DNA of 57,595 nucleotides from Hyphomicrobiales bacterium. Its GTDB lineage: Bacteria > Pseudomonadota > Alphaproteobacteria > Rhizobiales > Beijerinckiaceae. Numbering within the stretch: position 1 is the first letter of the stretch; each line of letters opens with the position of its first letter. Position numbers and translations under genes: made by a program. The stretch spans positions 30,001-87,595 of the forward strand of contig JAIXUP010000005.1 in the NCBI GenBank assembly GCA_027483505.1. The letters run 5' to 3'. Below the pieces are notes generated by a model. The model worked only from the letters and a program-made list of their open reading frames with translations, did not search any database and was not told the DNA's origin. Shown here in pieces: positions 10,898 through 20,118 of this stretch.

Positions 10898-12120
10898 GGG
10901 CGGACCCCGCTGCCGTCCGCATCGAGCCCGCGCGCGCGGGCTGCCGAGCCGATGAAGCCCCTCAAGGTGGCGAACAGCTGGGGCTCATCAAGCAGAAAGG
11001 CATCGTGACCCTTGTCGCTTTCGAGTTCCACGAACGAGACCGAGGCTCCCGAGGCGTTGAGCGCGTGCACGATGGCGCGCGAATCCGGTGTCGGAAACAG
11101 CCAGTCGGACGTGAACGAAGCCACACAGAAGCGCGTCTTGGAGCCCGCGAAGGCCTTTGCGAGACTGCCACCATGATCGGCGGCCAGATCAAAGTAATCC
11201 ATGGCGCGGGTGAGATAGAGATAGGAGTTGGCATCGAAACGCTCGACGAAGCTCGATCCCTGATGGCGGAGGTAACTTTCGACCTGGAAGTCGGCGTCGA
11301 AGGAGAAGGTCCGCGCGTCGCGGTCCTGCAGGTTGCGGCCGAATTTGCGGTGCAGCGCCGCCTCGGACAGATAGGTGATGTGCGCGCCCATGCGGGCCAC
11401 CGAAAGCCCCTTGGCCGGCCGCGTGTTCTCGTCGAGATAGCGCCCGCCACGCCAGTCGGGATCGGCCATGACAGCCTGCCTGCCGACCTCGTGAAAGGCG
11501 ATGTTCTGGGCCGAATGGCGGGCTCCGGTCGCGAGCGGCATGGCGGCAAAGACGCGCTCGGGGTAACTCGAAGCCCATTGCAGAACCTGCATCCCGCCCA
11601 TCGAGCCGCCGATCACCGCGAACAGGCTGTCGATGCCGAGGTGGTCGACCAGATGGGCCTGCGCGCGCACCATGTCGCGGATGGTCAGCAGCGGAAAATC
11701 AAGCCCGTAGGCCTTGCCGGTCAGCGGGTTCACCGAGGCGGGGCCGGTCGAGCCCAGGCAGCCTCCAACCACATTGCTGCAGATCACGAAAAAGCGATCC
11801 GTGTCGATCGGCTTTCCGGCCCCGATCAGCACCTCCCACCAGCCGGGCTTGCCGGTCACCGGGTTGCGGTTCGCCACATGCTGGTCGCCGGTCAGGGCAT
11901 GGCAGACGAGAACCGCATTGCTGCGCGCGGCGTTGAGGGCGCCGTAGGTCTGGTAGGCGATCTGCCACTGGTCGAGAGCCACGCCGCAATCCATCGACAG
12001 CGCGCGTTCGCTGCCGAACCGAGCCAGTAGACTGGAGGGCTCGCTGGCCTCGCGGACCGGATCCGCCAGCGCGGAGGCGGTCATGCTGGACTTGCCCGTC
12101 TTGTTTGTTCTTGCAACCAT
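10894..12120 (-). CDS. metX: Homoserine O-acetyltransferase
   Basis: Transfers an acyl group (acetyl or succinyl, which sequence alone does not settle) to homoserine, the first committed step to methionine. The 408-residue alpha/beta hydrolase has the nucleophile elbow [23 protein letters not shown] and [12 protein letters not shown] typical of the family, the acid Asp in [14 protein letters not shown] and the His in [13 protein letters not shown]. Length is slightly above the usual 370-400 because of an N-terminal extension; MTASALADP at residue 13 is another possible start. It forms an operon with metW. I looked for a SAM-II riboswitch upstream and did not find one. Confidence 0.95.
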   Translation of the reverse strand: MVARTNKTGKSSMTASALADPVREASEPSSLLARFGSERALSMDCGVALDQWQIAYQTYGALNAARSNAVLVCHALTGDQHVANRNPVTGKPGWWEVLIGAGKPIDTDRFFVICSNVVGGCLGSTGPASVNPLTGKAYGLDFPLLTIRDMVRAQAHLVDHLGIDSLFAVIGGSMGGMQVLQWASSYPERVFAAMPLATGARHSAQNIAFHEVGRQAVMADPDWRGGRYLDENTRPAKGLSVARMGAHITYLSEAALHRKFGRNLQDRDARTFSFDADFQVESYLRHQGSSFVERFDANSYLYLTRAMDYFDLAADHGGSLAKAFAGSKTRFCVASFTSDWLFPTPDSRAIVHALNASGASVSFVELESDKGHDAFLLDEPQLFATLRGFIGSAARARGLDADGSGVRP

Positions 12121-12144
12121 GTCGTTCTTTTAACCGGACGAAAG

Positions 12145-12172
12145 GAATGAGGCTCCGGCAAGCCCCTGTCAA
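12145..12172 (-). promoter_or_regulatory. Possible metX promoter
   Basis: On the minus strand a consensus TTGACA (12167-12172) is followed after 16-17 bases by TCATTC/CATTCC (about 12144-12150), a weak -10. It lies about 50 bases before the metX start. A CGCTT-GAAA-AAGCG hairpin at 12184-12197 lies just upstream. Confidence 0.35.
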
Positions 12173-12275
12173 TGGTCCGCCATCGCTTGAAAAAGCGTTG
12201 CGGTTTCCCCCGCCCTTTGCCAAGCCCTGCGATCGGCGTTAGACACGCCGTCCTGCAACCTGTGCGGACTCGTCC

Positions 12276-13103
12276 ATGTCCTCGTCTCCCCCCATCTCCC
12301 TCGCCGACCTGCGCACCGAGATCGACCGTATCGACACAGCGATGCACGAGCTGCTGATGGAGCGCGGGCAGGCCATCGAGCGCCTGATCGCGGTCAAGAA
12401 GACGCAGGTTTCGGGATCGGCCTTCCGGCCGGGCCGCGAGGCCGAGATGATGCGCAGGCTGGCGCTGCGCCACAAGGGCCTGCTGCCGCTCGACACCGCC
12501 GAGGGCATCTGGCGCGTGATCATCGCCACCTTCACCTGGGTGCAGGCCAATTATGAGGTCCATGCCGACGTGTCGGGCGGCGACGGCGCCATGCGCGACA
12601 CCGCGCGGTTCCACTTCGGTTTCACCGCTCCTTATGTTCCGCATGACGACGCGAAGGCCGTGATCGCTGCGGTGGCGGGATCGGCCGGCGATCTCGGGAT
12701 TTTCCGCATGGACCAGGGGGCCAGCGCTGGCGCCTGGTGGCGGCTTCTGGTCGGACCCGACACGCCGAAGATCATCGCCCGGCTGCCGTTCATCGAGCGC
12801 CCCGACCATCCTGCCGGAACGCCGGTCTATGTCATCGCCAAGCCGCTGGCCGATGCGGCGGTGCGTGAGGTTGTGCTCTATGTCGCGCGCGTCGAGCGCT
12901 GGACCGCGGAGATGAAGGCCGCCCTGGCGGCGGCCCTCGGCGAGGTCACCGCCAGCGCCGCCGACTCCTCGGGACTCTCGCTGCTGATCGCCGCCGATGG
13001 CGAAACCGGCACCGGCCAACTGCGTGCGGCGCTCGGCGGTGTTGACCTCACCGAGATCGGCAGCCATGCAGCGCGCTTTGCCGCGCCAGCCCGCCAGCGC
13101 TGA
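12276..13103 (+). CDS. Chorismate mutase, AroQ fold with C-terminal extension
   Basis: Converts chorismate to prephenate, the branch point to Phe and Tyr. Residues about 8-95 form the three-helix AroQ domain: LADLRTEIDRIDTAMHELL (with the active-site Arg), ERGQAIERLIAVKK (Arg and Lys), and a third helix after FRPGREAEMMRRL. The remaining 180 residues are an extension seen in rhizobial chorismate mutases; it contains FRMDQGASAGAWW and a possible regulatory fold, but no prephenate dehydratase motif, so this is not a full P-protein. It is 27 bases upstream of hisC and clearly in an operon with hisC and tyrA. Confidence 0.85.
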   Translation: MSSSPPISLADLRTEIDRIDTAMHELLMERGQAIERLIAVKKTQVSGSAFRPGREAEMMRRLALRHKGLLPLDTAEGIWRVIIATFTWVQANYEVHADVSGGDGAMRDTARFHFGFTAPYVPHDDAKAVIAAVAGSAGDLGIFRMDQGASAGAWWRLLVGPDTPKIIARLPFIERPDHPAGTPVYVIAKPLADAAVREVVLYVARVERWTAEMKAALAAALGEVTASAADSSGLSLLIAADGETGTGQLRAALGGVDLTEIGSHAARFAAPARQR

Positions 13104-13130
13104 CGGCAGACCCAACAGAAGGACCCGACG

Positions 13131-14249
13131 ATGGCTGTTTCCGCCCCTGCCGCCCGCCCCGCGCCCCGTCCCGGCGTGATGGAGATCGAGGCCTATGCGC
13201 CGGGCAAGAGCGCGGCTCCTGCCGGCGTCAAGCTGATCAAGCTGTCGTCGAACGAGACACCGATCGGGCCAAGCCCGAAGGCGGTCGCGGCGTTCGGCGC
13301 GGTCGCCGGGAAGCTCGCGCTCTATCCGGATGGGTCGGCCACACGGCTGCGCGAGGCGATTGGCGCCAAGTTCGGGCTTGATCCGTCGCGGTTGCTGTGC
13401 GGTGCGGGGTCGGACGAGCTGCTGGCGCTCATCACCAACGCCTATATCGGCCCCGGCGACGAAGGCCTCTACAGCCAGTACGGCTTCATCGTCTATCCGA
13501 TCGCGATCAGGGCGGCGGGCGGAACGCCGGTGGCCGTGCCGGAGAAGAACCTGACGGCGGATGTCGATGCCATGCTGGCCGCCGTCACGCCCCGGACCAA
13601 GGTCGTGTACCTGGCCAATCCGAACAACCCCACCGGCACCTACTTGCCCTTCGACGAGGTCAAGCGGCTACAGGCCGGCCTGCCCGCCCATGTGCTGCTG
13701 GTGCTGGACGCCGCCTATGCCGAGTATGTCCGGCGGAATGATTATGCCTCGGGGCTCGAACTCGTCGCGACCTCGGACAATGTCGTGATGACCCGCACCT
13801 TCTCCAAGATCCACGGGCTGGCCAATCTGCGCCTCGGCTGGATGTATGGCCCGGCGCATGTCATCGACGCGCTCAACCGAATCCGGGGGCCGTTCAACGT
13901 CAATGGTCCGGCGCTCGAGGCGGGAGCCGCCGCCATACAGGACGACGCCCATGTCGGCGCCGCGATCGCGCACAACGATCATTGGCTGCCGCTGATGAGC
14001 GCCAGGCTCACGGAGCTCGGCCTGACCGTGACCCCATCGGTCGGCAACTTCCTGCTGCTGCATTTCCCGGGCGACAGGGGCCGGACGGCTGCCGACGCTG
14101 ACGCGTTCCTGACCGCGCGCGGGCTGATCCTGCGCAGGATGGAATCCTATGGCCTGCCGGGCGCCTTGCGCCTGACCATTGGCGATGAGGCGGCGAACGA
14201 GGCCGTTCTCGCGGCGCTCGGCGCCTTCATGCGGGGTTCCGATGGCTGA
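13131..14249 (+). CDS. hisC: Histidinol-phosphate / aromatic aminotransferase
   Basis: A PLP fold-type I enzyme of 372 residues that aminates imidazole acetol phosphate for histidine; many HisC proteins also use prephenate or arylpyruvates, and its position between chorismate mutase and tyrA suggests exactly that double role. Visible motifs: [13 protein letters not shown] near residue 35, [34 protein letters not shown] (about residue 165), DAAYAEYV, and [14 protein letters not shown], in which Lys226 binds PLP. Its 3' end overlaps the start of tyrA by eight bases. The ATG at 13131 follows AGAAGGA. Confidence 0.93.
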   Translation: MAVSAPAARPAPRPGVMEIEAYAPGKSAAPAGVKLIKLSSNETPIGPSPKAVAAFGAVAGKLALYPDGSATRLREAIGAKFGLDPSRLLCGAGSDELLALITNAYIGPGDEGLYSQYGFIVYPIAIRAAGGTPVAVPEKNLTADVDAMLAAVTPRTKVVYLANPNNPTGTYLPFDEVKRLQAGLPAHVLLVLDAAYAEYVRRNDYASGLELVATSDNVVMTRTFSKIHGLANLRLGWMYGPAHVIDALNRIRGPFNVNGPALEAGAAAIQDDAHVGAAIAHNDHWLPLMSARLTELGLTVTPSVGNFLLLHFPGDRGRTAADADAFLTARGLILRRMESYGLPGALRLTIGDEAANEAVLAALGAFMRGSDG

Positions 14250-15177
14250 GAGCTTCGCCCCGGTCCGCGCCAGGCCGCTGATCAAGACGCTGGCGATCAT
14301 CGGCATGGGCCTGATCGGCTCTTCGCTGGCCAGGGCCGCGCGCGAACTCAATCTCGCGGGCCGGATCGCCGCCGCGGACCGGGACGAGGCCGTGACCGAA
14401 CGGGTGCGCGTGCTGGGTCTTGCCGATCTGGCGACCACGTCGGCCGCGGAAGCCTGCGCCGACGCCGATCTCGTCATCCTGTGCACGCCGGTCGGCATCT
14501 GCGGACGGGTGGCAGAGGAGATCGCGCCGTTTCTGAAGCCCGGCGCGATCCTCTCCGATGTCGGTTCGGTCAAGCAGGCCATCGTCGACCAGGTCGCGCC
14601 GCATGTGCCTGAACAGGTTCATTTCATTCCGGCACACCCGGTGGCGGGAACAGAGCACTCAGGACCTGACGCGGGCTTTGCCAGCTTGTTCCTGAGCCGC
14701 TGGTGCATCCTGACCCCGACGGACGGAACCAATGAAGACGCGCTCAAGCTGCTGCGCCAGTTCTGGGAAGGCATGGGCGCGATCGTCGAGGTGATGACGC
14801 CGCAACATCACGATCTGGTGCTGGCGATCACCAGCCACCTGCCGCACCTGATCGCCTACAACATCGTCGGCACGGCCAATGATCTTGAGGCTGTCACCCA
14901 ATCAGAGGTGATCAAGTTCTCTGCCGGAGGCTTCCGCGATTTCACGCGCATTGCGGCGTCTGATCCGACCATGTGGCGCGATGTGTTCCTGCATAACAAG
15001 GATGCCGTTCTCGAAATGCTCGGGCGCTTCAGCGAGGACCTGTCGGTGCTGACCCGCGCCATCCGGTTCGGGGATGGCGAGACCCTGCACAAGCACTTCA
15101 CCCATACCCGCGCCATCCGGCGCGGCATCGTCTCGCTCGGGCAGGACAAGCCCGAGACCGAGAAGCTGAAGAAGTGA
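14242..15177 (+). CDS. tyrA: Prephenate / arogenate (cyclohexadienyl) dehydrogenase
   Basis: Oxidative decarboxylation of prephenate or arogenate with NAD(P), the tyrosine branch. The 311-residue protein has [19 protein letters not shown] (Rossmann dinucleotide site, about residue 16), an acidic residue at the end of the second strand (AAADRDE), [16 protein letters not shown], and the catalytic region [17 protein letters not shown] with the essential His. [10 protein letters not shown] and [14 protein letters not shown] are also diagnostic. There is no chorismate mutase or ACT domain fused. The start is inside hisC, eight bases before its stop. Prephenate versus arogenate specificity cannot be read here. 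Confidence 0.92.
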   Translation: MAESFAPVRARPLIKTLAIIGMGLIGSSLARAARELNLAGRIAAADRDEAVTERVRVLGLADLATTSAAEACADADLVILCTPVGICGRVAEEIAPFLKPGAILSDVGSVKQAIVDQVAPHVPEQVHFIPAHPVAGTEHSGPDAGFASLFLSRWCILTPTDGTNEDALKLLRQFWEGMGAIVEVMTPQHHDLVLAITSHLPHLIAYNIVGTANDLEAVTQSEVIKFSAGGFRDFTRIAASDPTMWRDVFLHNKDAVLEMLGRFSEDLSVLTRAIRFGDGETLHKHFTHTRAIRRGIVSLGQDKPETEKLKK

Positions 15178-15209
15178 TCGCATCATGATGAGGCAGGGCC
15201 AGCAAGCCT

Positions 15210-15312
15210 GCGGATGCCCGCGATCCTCGTCCTGAGCCTGTCGAAGGATGATCTCGGGAGATGGACAACTGCTGCTCCCTCATCGACCGGTTCAGGATGA
15301 GGACTCGGGATT
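15210..15312. repeat. REP-like inverted pair of short repeats
   Basis: After tyrA, ATCCTCGTCCTGAGCCTGTC (from about 15221) is followed about 50 bases later by a diverged inverted copy (CTCATCGACCGGTTCAGGAT, from about 15278). The CTGAGCCTGTCGAAGG core resembles dispersed palindromic repeats common in alphaproteobacterial intergenic regions. It probably also acts as a transcript end between tyrA and the glucan gene. Confidence 0.5.
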
Positions 15313-15426
15313 CATGACACGAATGCTTCGCAGGCGGACAAAGCGAACCAACCAAGCCCCCATGCCTTGCTTTCGTCTCGTCTCATCCGATATCCAGCCT
15401 GACACCGGACTGAAACGGACTGACCC

Positions 15427-17040
15427 ATGATCGATCGTCGTACTCTCCTTGCCGGCAGCGCAGTCCTGGGCACGGCGGCCGCCAGCGGTTTCTCGACAGC
15501 GGCTCTGGCCCAGGCAGGCCTGAAACTCGGCCCCGAGGCCGCGTTCTCTTTCGAAAGCCTGAAGGCCCGCGCCCGCGACATGGCGGCCAGGTCCTACGCT
15601 CCGCCGCCGCGTCCGCGCCCCGATGTGCTGGAGCGGATCGACTATGATGCCCATGGCAAGATCCGCTACAAGACCGACCTTGCGCTGTGGGCCAACGGTC
15701 CATCGCCGTGGCCGGTGACGTTCTTCCATCTGGGCCGCTTCTTCCAGAAGCCGGTGCGCATGCATGTGGTGGCGGCGGGCCGCGCGGGAAACCAGACCTC
15801 GCGCGAGATTGTCTATGAGGAGCGCTCTTTCGACATGCCGGCGGATTCGCCGGCCCATGAGCTGCCCGAGGGCGCTGGCTTCGCCGGCTTCCGCTTCCAG
15901 GAGAGCCGCGCGGGGCATCCGGGACCCAAGGGAACACCGCTCGACTGGCGCGGCAATGATTGGGTCGCCTTCCTCGGCGCGTCCTACTTCCGCGCCATCG
16001 GCGAGCTTTACCAGTATGGCCTTTCCGCGCGCGGGCTCGCGATCGACCCTGCCGTCCCGACCGGGCCGGAGGAATTCCCCGATTTCACCCATGTCTTTCT
16101 GGAGACACCGGCGGCGGATGCAAAATCCGTCACCGTCTGCGCGCTGATGGACAGCCCCAGCGTTTCGGGCGCGTTCCGCTTCGTGATGACGCGCGGCGCG
16201 GGTGTCGCGATGGAGGTCGAGAAGGCGATCCATATCCGCAAGGACATCGAGCGCTTCGGCGTCGCCCCGCTGACCTCGATGTACTGGTATTCGGAGAACA
16301 AGAAGCCGACCTCGGTGGACTGGCGCCCGGAGGTGCATGACAGCGACGGCCTCGCCATCTGGACCGGCGCGGGCGAGCGCGCCTGGCGGCCGCTCAACAA
16401 TCCGCCGCGCACCATCGCCTCCTCCTTCGTCGACAGCAACCCGCGCGGCTTCGGCCTGATGCAGCGCGACCGGGTCTTCGCCAACTACATGGATGGCGTG
16501 TTCTACGAAAAGCGCCCGAGCCTCTGGGTCGAGCCGGTCGGCGACTGGGGCCGGGGCGCAGTGCAGCTGATCGAAATCCCGACCGACGACGAGATCCACG
16601 ACAACATTGTCGCGATGTGGGTGCCCGAAGCCCCCGTCAAGGCCGGCCAGAGCTTCGACTACCGCTATCGCATGTTCTGGGTTGCGGATGAGCCCTACCC
16701 GCCGCCGCTGGCGCGCGTGGTCTCGACCCGCATGGGCAATGGCGGCCAGCCCGGCACGGTGCGCCCGCGCGGGGTGCGCAAGTTCATGATCGAGTTCCTG
16801 GGCGATGCGCTGAAGACTGTGCCGTTCGGTGTCAAGCCCGAAGCCGTGCTCTCGGCCTCGCGCGGCAGCTTCTCCTACATCTTCACCGAAGCCGTGCCCA
16901 ACGACGTCCCGGGCCACTGGCGCGCCCAGTTCGACCTGACGGTGACAGGCGACGAGCCGGTGGAGATGCGCGCCTTCCTCAAGCTTGGCGACAAGGTTCT
17001 GAGCGAGACCTGGCTGTATCAATATCATCCGTTCTCATGA
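15427..17040 (+). CDS. Periplasmic glucan biosynthesis protein, OpgG/OpgD (MdoG) family
   Basis: Shapes osmoregulated periplasmic glucans. The 537-residue precursor begins with DRRTLLAGS, a twin-arginine-type signal, and a likely ALA-Q cleavage near residue 28; OpgD proteins use Tat, so OpgD is as likely as OpgG. The MdoG domain fills the rest: FSFESLKARARDMAA, YDAHGKIRYK, FFHLGRFFQKPVRMHVV, GFAGFRF, FLGASYFRAIG, APLTSMYWYSEN, EVHDSDGLAIW, SNPRGFGLMQRDR, and a late EYW-type SLWVEPVGDWG. Its stop overlaps the copC start (ATGA), an unusual partner. No opgH glucosyltransferase is in the window. Confidence 0.9.
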   Translation: MIDRRTLLAGSAVLGTAAASGFSTAALAQAGLKLGPEAAFSFESLKARARDMAARSYAPPPRPRPDVLERIDYDAHGKIRYKTDLALWANGPSPWPVTFFHLGRFFQKPVRMHVVAAGRAGNQTSREIVYEERSFDMPADSPAHELPEGAGFAGFRFQESRAGHPGPKGTPLDWRGNDWVAFLGASYFRAIGELYQYGLSARGLAIDPAVPTGPEEFPDFTHVFLETPAADAKSVTVCALMDSPSVSGAFRFVMTRGAGVAMEVEKAIHIRKDIERFGVAPLTSMYWYSENKKPTSVDWRPEVHDSDGLAIWTGAGERAWRPLNNPPRTIASSFVDSNPRGFGLMQRDRVFANYMDGVFYEKRPSLWVEPVGDWGRGAVQLIEIPTDDEIHDNIVAMWVPEAPVKAGQSFDYRYRMFWVADEPYPPPLARVVSTRMGNGGQPGTVRPRGVRKFMIEFLGDALKTVPFGVKPEAVLSASRGSFSYIFTEAVPNDVPGHWRAQFDLTVTGDEPVEMRAFLKLGDKVLSETWLYQYHPFS

Positions 17041-17384
17041 GACCGGGACTGGTCATCGTTGCCATGCTCGCAGCGCTAACGGGGCCTGCGCTTTCGCATT
17101 CCGAACTGCGGCGGTCTTCGCCCATGAACGGAGCCATCCTCTCGGCCTCACCGGCGTCGGTTGAACTCGTCTTCAATGAGAAGGTGCAACTGACGGCGCT
17201 CCGGTTGTTCCACGAGGGCAAGGCTGAGATCAGGCTTGATCGCCCCGCCAGCATCGTGGACGCCGGTACGGCCACACGTGCCTTGCCGGCGCTGGAGGCA
17301 GGCGCTTACCGCATCGACTGGCGTGCCATTTCGGCCGATGGTCATCCCGTGGGCGGCGTGATTCGCTTCCGCATCGGACCGTGA
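17037..17384 (+). CDS. copC: Copper-binding periplasmic protein, CopC family
   Basis: A 115-residue protein with a signal peptide ending ALS. The mature protein would begin with His (HSELRRSSP), the N-terminal Cu(II) ligand of CopC. The rest is a single beta-sandwich: PMNGAILSASPASVELVFNEKV, then YRIDWRAISADGHPVGGVIRFRI, whose ADGH contains the second conserved His. No Met-rich Cu(I) loop is seen, so a Cu(II)-only site is likely. It overlaps the glucan gene by four bases and precedes copD by 24 bases, so copC-copD form one unit for copper uptake or handling. Confidence 0.9.
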   Translation: MRPGLVIVAMLAALTGPALSHSELRRSSPMNGAILSASPASVELVFNEKVQLTALRLFHEGKAEIRLDRPASIVDAGTATRALPALEAGAYRIDWRAISADGHPVGGVIRFRIGP

Positions 17385-17408
17385 CCGCCAAGCCGGGAAC
17401 ACATCGCC

Positions 17409-18317
17409 ATGATCATCGAGTTCCTGCAGCCGGATGCGTCATTTCTGGATGGCGCGACCGTGCTGCTGCGCGCTTGCTATTATGCTGCGAGCCTGGGCAC
17501 AGCAGGGCTGGTGATGTTCGGGGCCGGCTTCGGTCACCGGCTGAATGCAGCCGAAAGACGCCTGCTGCCACGCTGGATCGTGGCCGGTGCGGTGCTGGCG
17601 CTGTTCCTGTCGGTCGCGGCGATGGCCTTGCGCGTGCTCGTGCTCACGGCGGGGGCTGACCTGTTCGATCAGGCAGTGTGGATTGCGGTGATGCGCTCCC
17701 GCATCGGTGATGCCTTCGTCATCCGCGTCGCAGGCCTGATGCTGGTCATGGCCTACGCCTTGCCGTGGCGGGCGGGGCCGTTCGTTGCCGTGGTCGGGGT
17801 TGTCGCCGTCGTCGCCAGCTATGCGGCGATGGGCCATTCGATGCTCTATCGCCCACGCCAGGAAATCGCCGCACTGGTGCTCGTGCATCTCAGCGTCGTG
17901 GCGTTCTGGATCGGCTCGCTGTTGCCGCTGGCGCTTGTGGCGCAGCGGCTGGAACGGGCGAGCGCGGCGGAACTGATCACGGATTGGTCGCGCCTGGCTC
18001 TGGGCGCTGTTGTCCTCGTGGTCGCCTCCGGGGCTTTGCTGATCTGGTATCTTGCTCCGCGAATCGATCTGATCACCGGGTCATGGTGGGGCTATGGCCT
18101 GATCGCCAAACTTGCCCTGGTGGCTGGCTTGATGGGTTTCGCCGCCTGGCACAAGCTGAGGCTGACACCGGCATTGGCGCGTGGCGAGGCGGGCGCTGAT
18201 GATGCCCTGGCGCGTTCGATCAAGCTGGAGATCGTCGTGGTGCTGGCCGTCTTCTGGGCGGTGGCGGAGATGGTCTCGGTCCACCCGATCGACATCGGGC
18301 ACCGCATCCAGGGCTGA
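17409..18317 (+). CDS. copD: Copper resistance / import membrane protein, CopD family
   Basis: A 302-residue inner-membrane protein with about eight hydrophobic segments. Segment 1 (FLDGATVLLRACYYAASLGTAG), the middle segments with SYAAMGHSM and LVLVHLSVVAFWIGSLLPLAL, and the last (SIKLEIVVVLAVFWAVAEMVSVHP) match the CopD pattern, and the conserved His in GHSM, VHLS and SVHP may be metal ligands. It is thought to take copper from CopC into the cytoplasm. The start at 17409 is preceded by no strong ribosome site; coupling from copC is likely. Confidence 0.88.
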   Translation: MIIEFLQPDASFLDGATVLLRACYYAASLGTAGLVMFGAGFGHRLNAAERRLLPRWIVAGAVLALFLSVAAMALRVLVLTAGADLFDQAVWIAVMRSRIGDAFVIRVAGLMLVMAYALPWRAGPFVAVVGVVAVVASYAAMGHSMLYRPRQEIAALVLVHLSVVAFWIGSLLPLALVAQRLERASAAELITDWSRLALGAVVLVVASGALLIWYLAPRIDLITGSWWGYGLIAKLALVAGLMGFAAWHKLRLTPALARGEAGADDALARSIKLEIVVVLAVFWAVAEMVSVHPIDIGHRIQG

Positions 18318-18347
18318 TGCCGGGGACGGCTGCCGAGGTATTGGGTG

Positions 18348-18367
18348 AGCTTCCGGGGCCGGGAGCT
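18348..18367. terminator. Possible bidirectional hairpin between convergent genes
   Basis: AGCTTCC and GGGAGCT pair around GGGGCC in the 100-base gap between copD and the convergent transglutaminase-like gene. There is no T run, so a factor-independent terminator is doubtful. Confidence 0.3.
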
Positions 18368-18417
18368 GCTTATCTGGGGACGGAACCTGGAAACGCGCAC
18401 CGGCATTCAGCCGCACC

Positions 18418-19272
18418 TCATCCCAAGGCTGGCTGGTTGACGGCGCTCGCCGGCACATTCGCCAGATCATAGGTCCAGACGCTGAACCCCTTCAGCGCAT
18501 GCGGGCCGAAGGAGTTCATCAGCGGAATGTCGGCGGCGTCGCGGCCGCGCGCCACCACGATGCGGCCGATGCGGCGGATGTTGTTGCGCGGATCGAAGGT
18601 GAACCATTGGCCACCGTCAGGCCCCGCAAGCCAGACCTCGATCCAGGCGCTGAAATCCATCGGGTCGACCACCGGCACGCCGATGTCGCCAAGATGGCCG
18701 TTCACGTAGCGCGCCGGGATGTTCATGCAGCGGCACAGGGTGATGGCGAGATGGGCATAGTCGCGGCAGACGCCGATGCGGCCATGATAGACCTCGAGCG
18801 CGCCGCGCGTCGACGAGGCGCCCATGTAGTCGAAGCTGATCTGCCGGTTGACGAAATCGCAGATCGCCTGCACCCGGCCCCAGCCGGGCGCGACCTGGCC
18901 GAAGCGGTCCCAGGCGATCTGGCTGAGCTGGTCGGTCTGGCAATAACGGCTGCCCATCAGGTAGACCAGCGTCTCGTCCGGCAGCGCGCCGACAGGCATC
19001 TCCTCGGCCACCGGCACGAACGGATCGAGTGCGCCGCTGTCCTCGATCACGCCATCGCTGCGGATCGTCATGTCGCCGGCAGGGGCCTTGAAGCGGCGGC
19101 AGATGTTGCCGAACAGGTCCCGGTAGGTCGTGATCGGCATTGGCGGCGTGGTGGTGACCGTCTCCGGCGTGCGGATGTCGGCATGCCGCTCGGGATGCAC
19201 GCTGAGCAGGCAGACCATCTCGGTCGGCTGCTGGCAGGTGACGGTGATTTCGTAGCCAAACCTGATCAGCAT
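18418..19272 (-). CDS. Transglutaminase-like (cysteine protease fold) protein
   Basis: A 284-residue cytoplasmic protein with an N-terminal beta domain (MLIRFGYEITVTCQQPTEM) and a transglutaminase-like core. The nucleophile is probably Cys in GRIGVCRDYAHLAITLCR (about residue 168), followed by IPARYVNGHLGDIG. At the place where the classical His is expected the sequence reads MDFSAWIEVWL, with Ser rather than His; the acid Asp is in WFTFDPRNN. The stretch RIGRIVVARGRDAADIPLMNSFG is characteristic of this bacterial subfamily, in which I believe DFSAW is usual, so the protein need not be dead. Its substrate is unknown; related genes often sit near alpha-E domain and circularly permuted ATP-grasp genes, not present here. 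Confidence 0.82.
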   Translation of the reverse strand: MLIRFGYEITVTCQQPTEMVCLLSVHPERHADIRTPETVTTTPPMPITTYRDLFGNICRRFKAPAGDMTIRSDGVIEDSGALDPFVPVAEEMPVGALPDETLVYLMGSRYCQTDQLSQIAWDRFGQVAPGWGRVQAICDFVNRQISFDYMGASSTRGALEVYHGRIGVCRDYAHLAITLCRCMNIPARYVNGHLGDIGVPVVDPMDFSAWIEVWLAGPDGGQWFTFDPRNNIRRIGRIVVARGRDAADIPLMNSFGPHALKGFSVWTYDLANVPASAVNQPALG

Positions 19273-19357
19273 GCGCCTGCCTTTGCGGGGTCAAGCGTCG
19301 CAGCCTATACCGGTTGCGGGCTGAGCGGTGAGAAATCGACCGCGATGCTTCCGGCGC

Positions 19358-19894
19358 TCAGCCCTTGGCCTTCTTCGCCCGCTCCATCGCCTCGCTGATC
19401 AGCTGGCGGGCCTTCTCGGCATCGCCCCAGCCGGTGAGCTTGACCCACTTGCCGGGCTCCAGGTCCTTGTAGTGTTCGAAGAAGTGCTGGATCTGGTCGA
19501 GCGTGATCTTCGGCATGTCGGTGTAGTTGTGCACATTCTCGTAGCGCCTGGTCAGCTTGGGAACCGGCACGGCCAGGATCTTCTCGTCGCCGCCGGCCTC
19601 GTCCTGCATCATCAGCACGCCGATGGGGCGCACGGCGATGATCGCGCCGGGGATGATCGGCCGGGTGTTGGCCACCAGCACGTCGCACGGGTCGCCGTCC
19701 TCGGACAGTGTGTGCGGGATGAAGCCGTAATTGCCGGGGTAGCGCATCGGCGTGTAGAGGAAGCGGTCGACCACCAGCGTGCCGGCCTCCTTGTCCATCT
19801 CGTACTTGATCGGCTCGCCGCCAATCGCGACCTCGATCACCACGTTGACCTCATGGGGCGGGTTCTTGCCGGTGGAGATGGCGTCAAGGCGCAT
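19358..19894 (-). CDS. ppa: Inorganic pyrophosphatase, family I
   Basis: Hydrolyses pyrophosphate and drives biosynthesis forward. The 178-residue soluble protein has the family signature [10 protein letters not shown] (metal-binding Asp residues) near residue 67, [19 protein letters not shown] and [20 protein letters not shown] near the N-terminus, and [15 protein letters not shown] and [15 protein letters not shown] later. Length is normal. It is read away from the imuA promoter. Confidence 0.97.
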   Translation of the reverse strand: MRLDAISTGKNPPHEVNVVIEVAIGGEPIKYEMDKEAGTLVVDRFLYTPMRYPGNYGFIPHTLSEDGDPCDVLVANTRPIIPGAIIAVRPIGVLMMQDEAGGDEKILAVPVPKLTRRYENVHNYTDMPKITLDQIQHFFEHYKDLEPGKWVKLTGWGDAEKARQLISEAMERAKKAKG

Positions 19895-20069
19895 GGGGAT
19901 GTTCCTGCTCTGGAAGGCGGGCGGCTGCGGTCCGGCATTGGGACCGCAGCGGCCATGTAGCGCCGTTGCGGCCGAAGGCCAAGCCCGACCTTCGCCACCT
20001 CTGGCCGGCTCGCCCTGAGCCCGGCCGTGGCCAGCGCGCTCCCGTTACCCTCGCAGCCTCTCGCAGCGC

Positions 20070-20116
20070 TTGACTCCTTTCCCATTCGCTGGAATCTATA
20101 GGAACATAAACAGAAC
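20070..20116 (+). promoter_or_regulatory. LexA (SOS) box and promoter of imuA-imuB-dnaE2
   Basis: GAAC at 20102-20105 and GAAC at 20113-20116, seven bases apart, are the reverse form of the GTTC-N7-GTTC LexA box. TTGACT at 20070-20075 is a good -35 and AT-rich AATCTATA follows at 20093-20100. The box ends two bases before the imuA ATG, so the leader is very short. Confidence 0.82.
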
Positions 20117-20118
20117 AA

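Noticed and set aside
12121..12275. SAM-II riboswitch upstream of metX
   Set aside because: I looked for the conserved elements of this class, common on alphaproteobacterial metX genes, and did not find them. Only a possible promoter and small hairpins are present.
15292..17028. A 578-codon minus-strand frame
   Set aside because: Antisense of the OpgG/OpgD gene; no recognisable domain.
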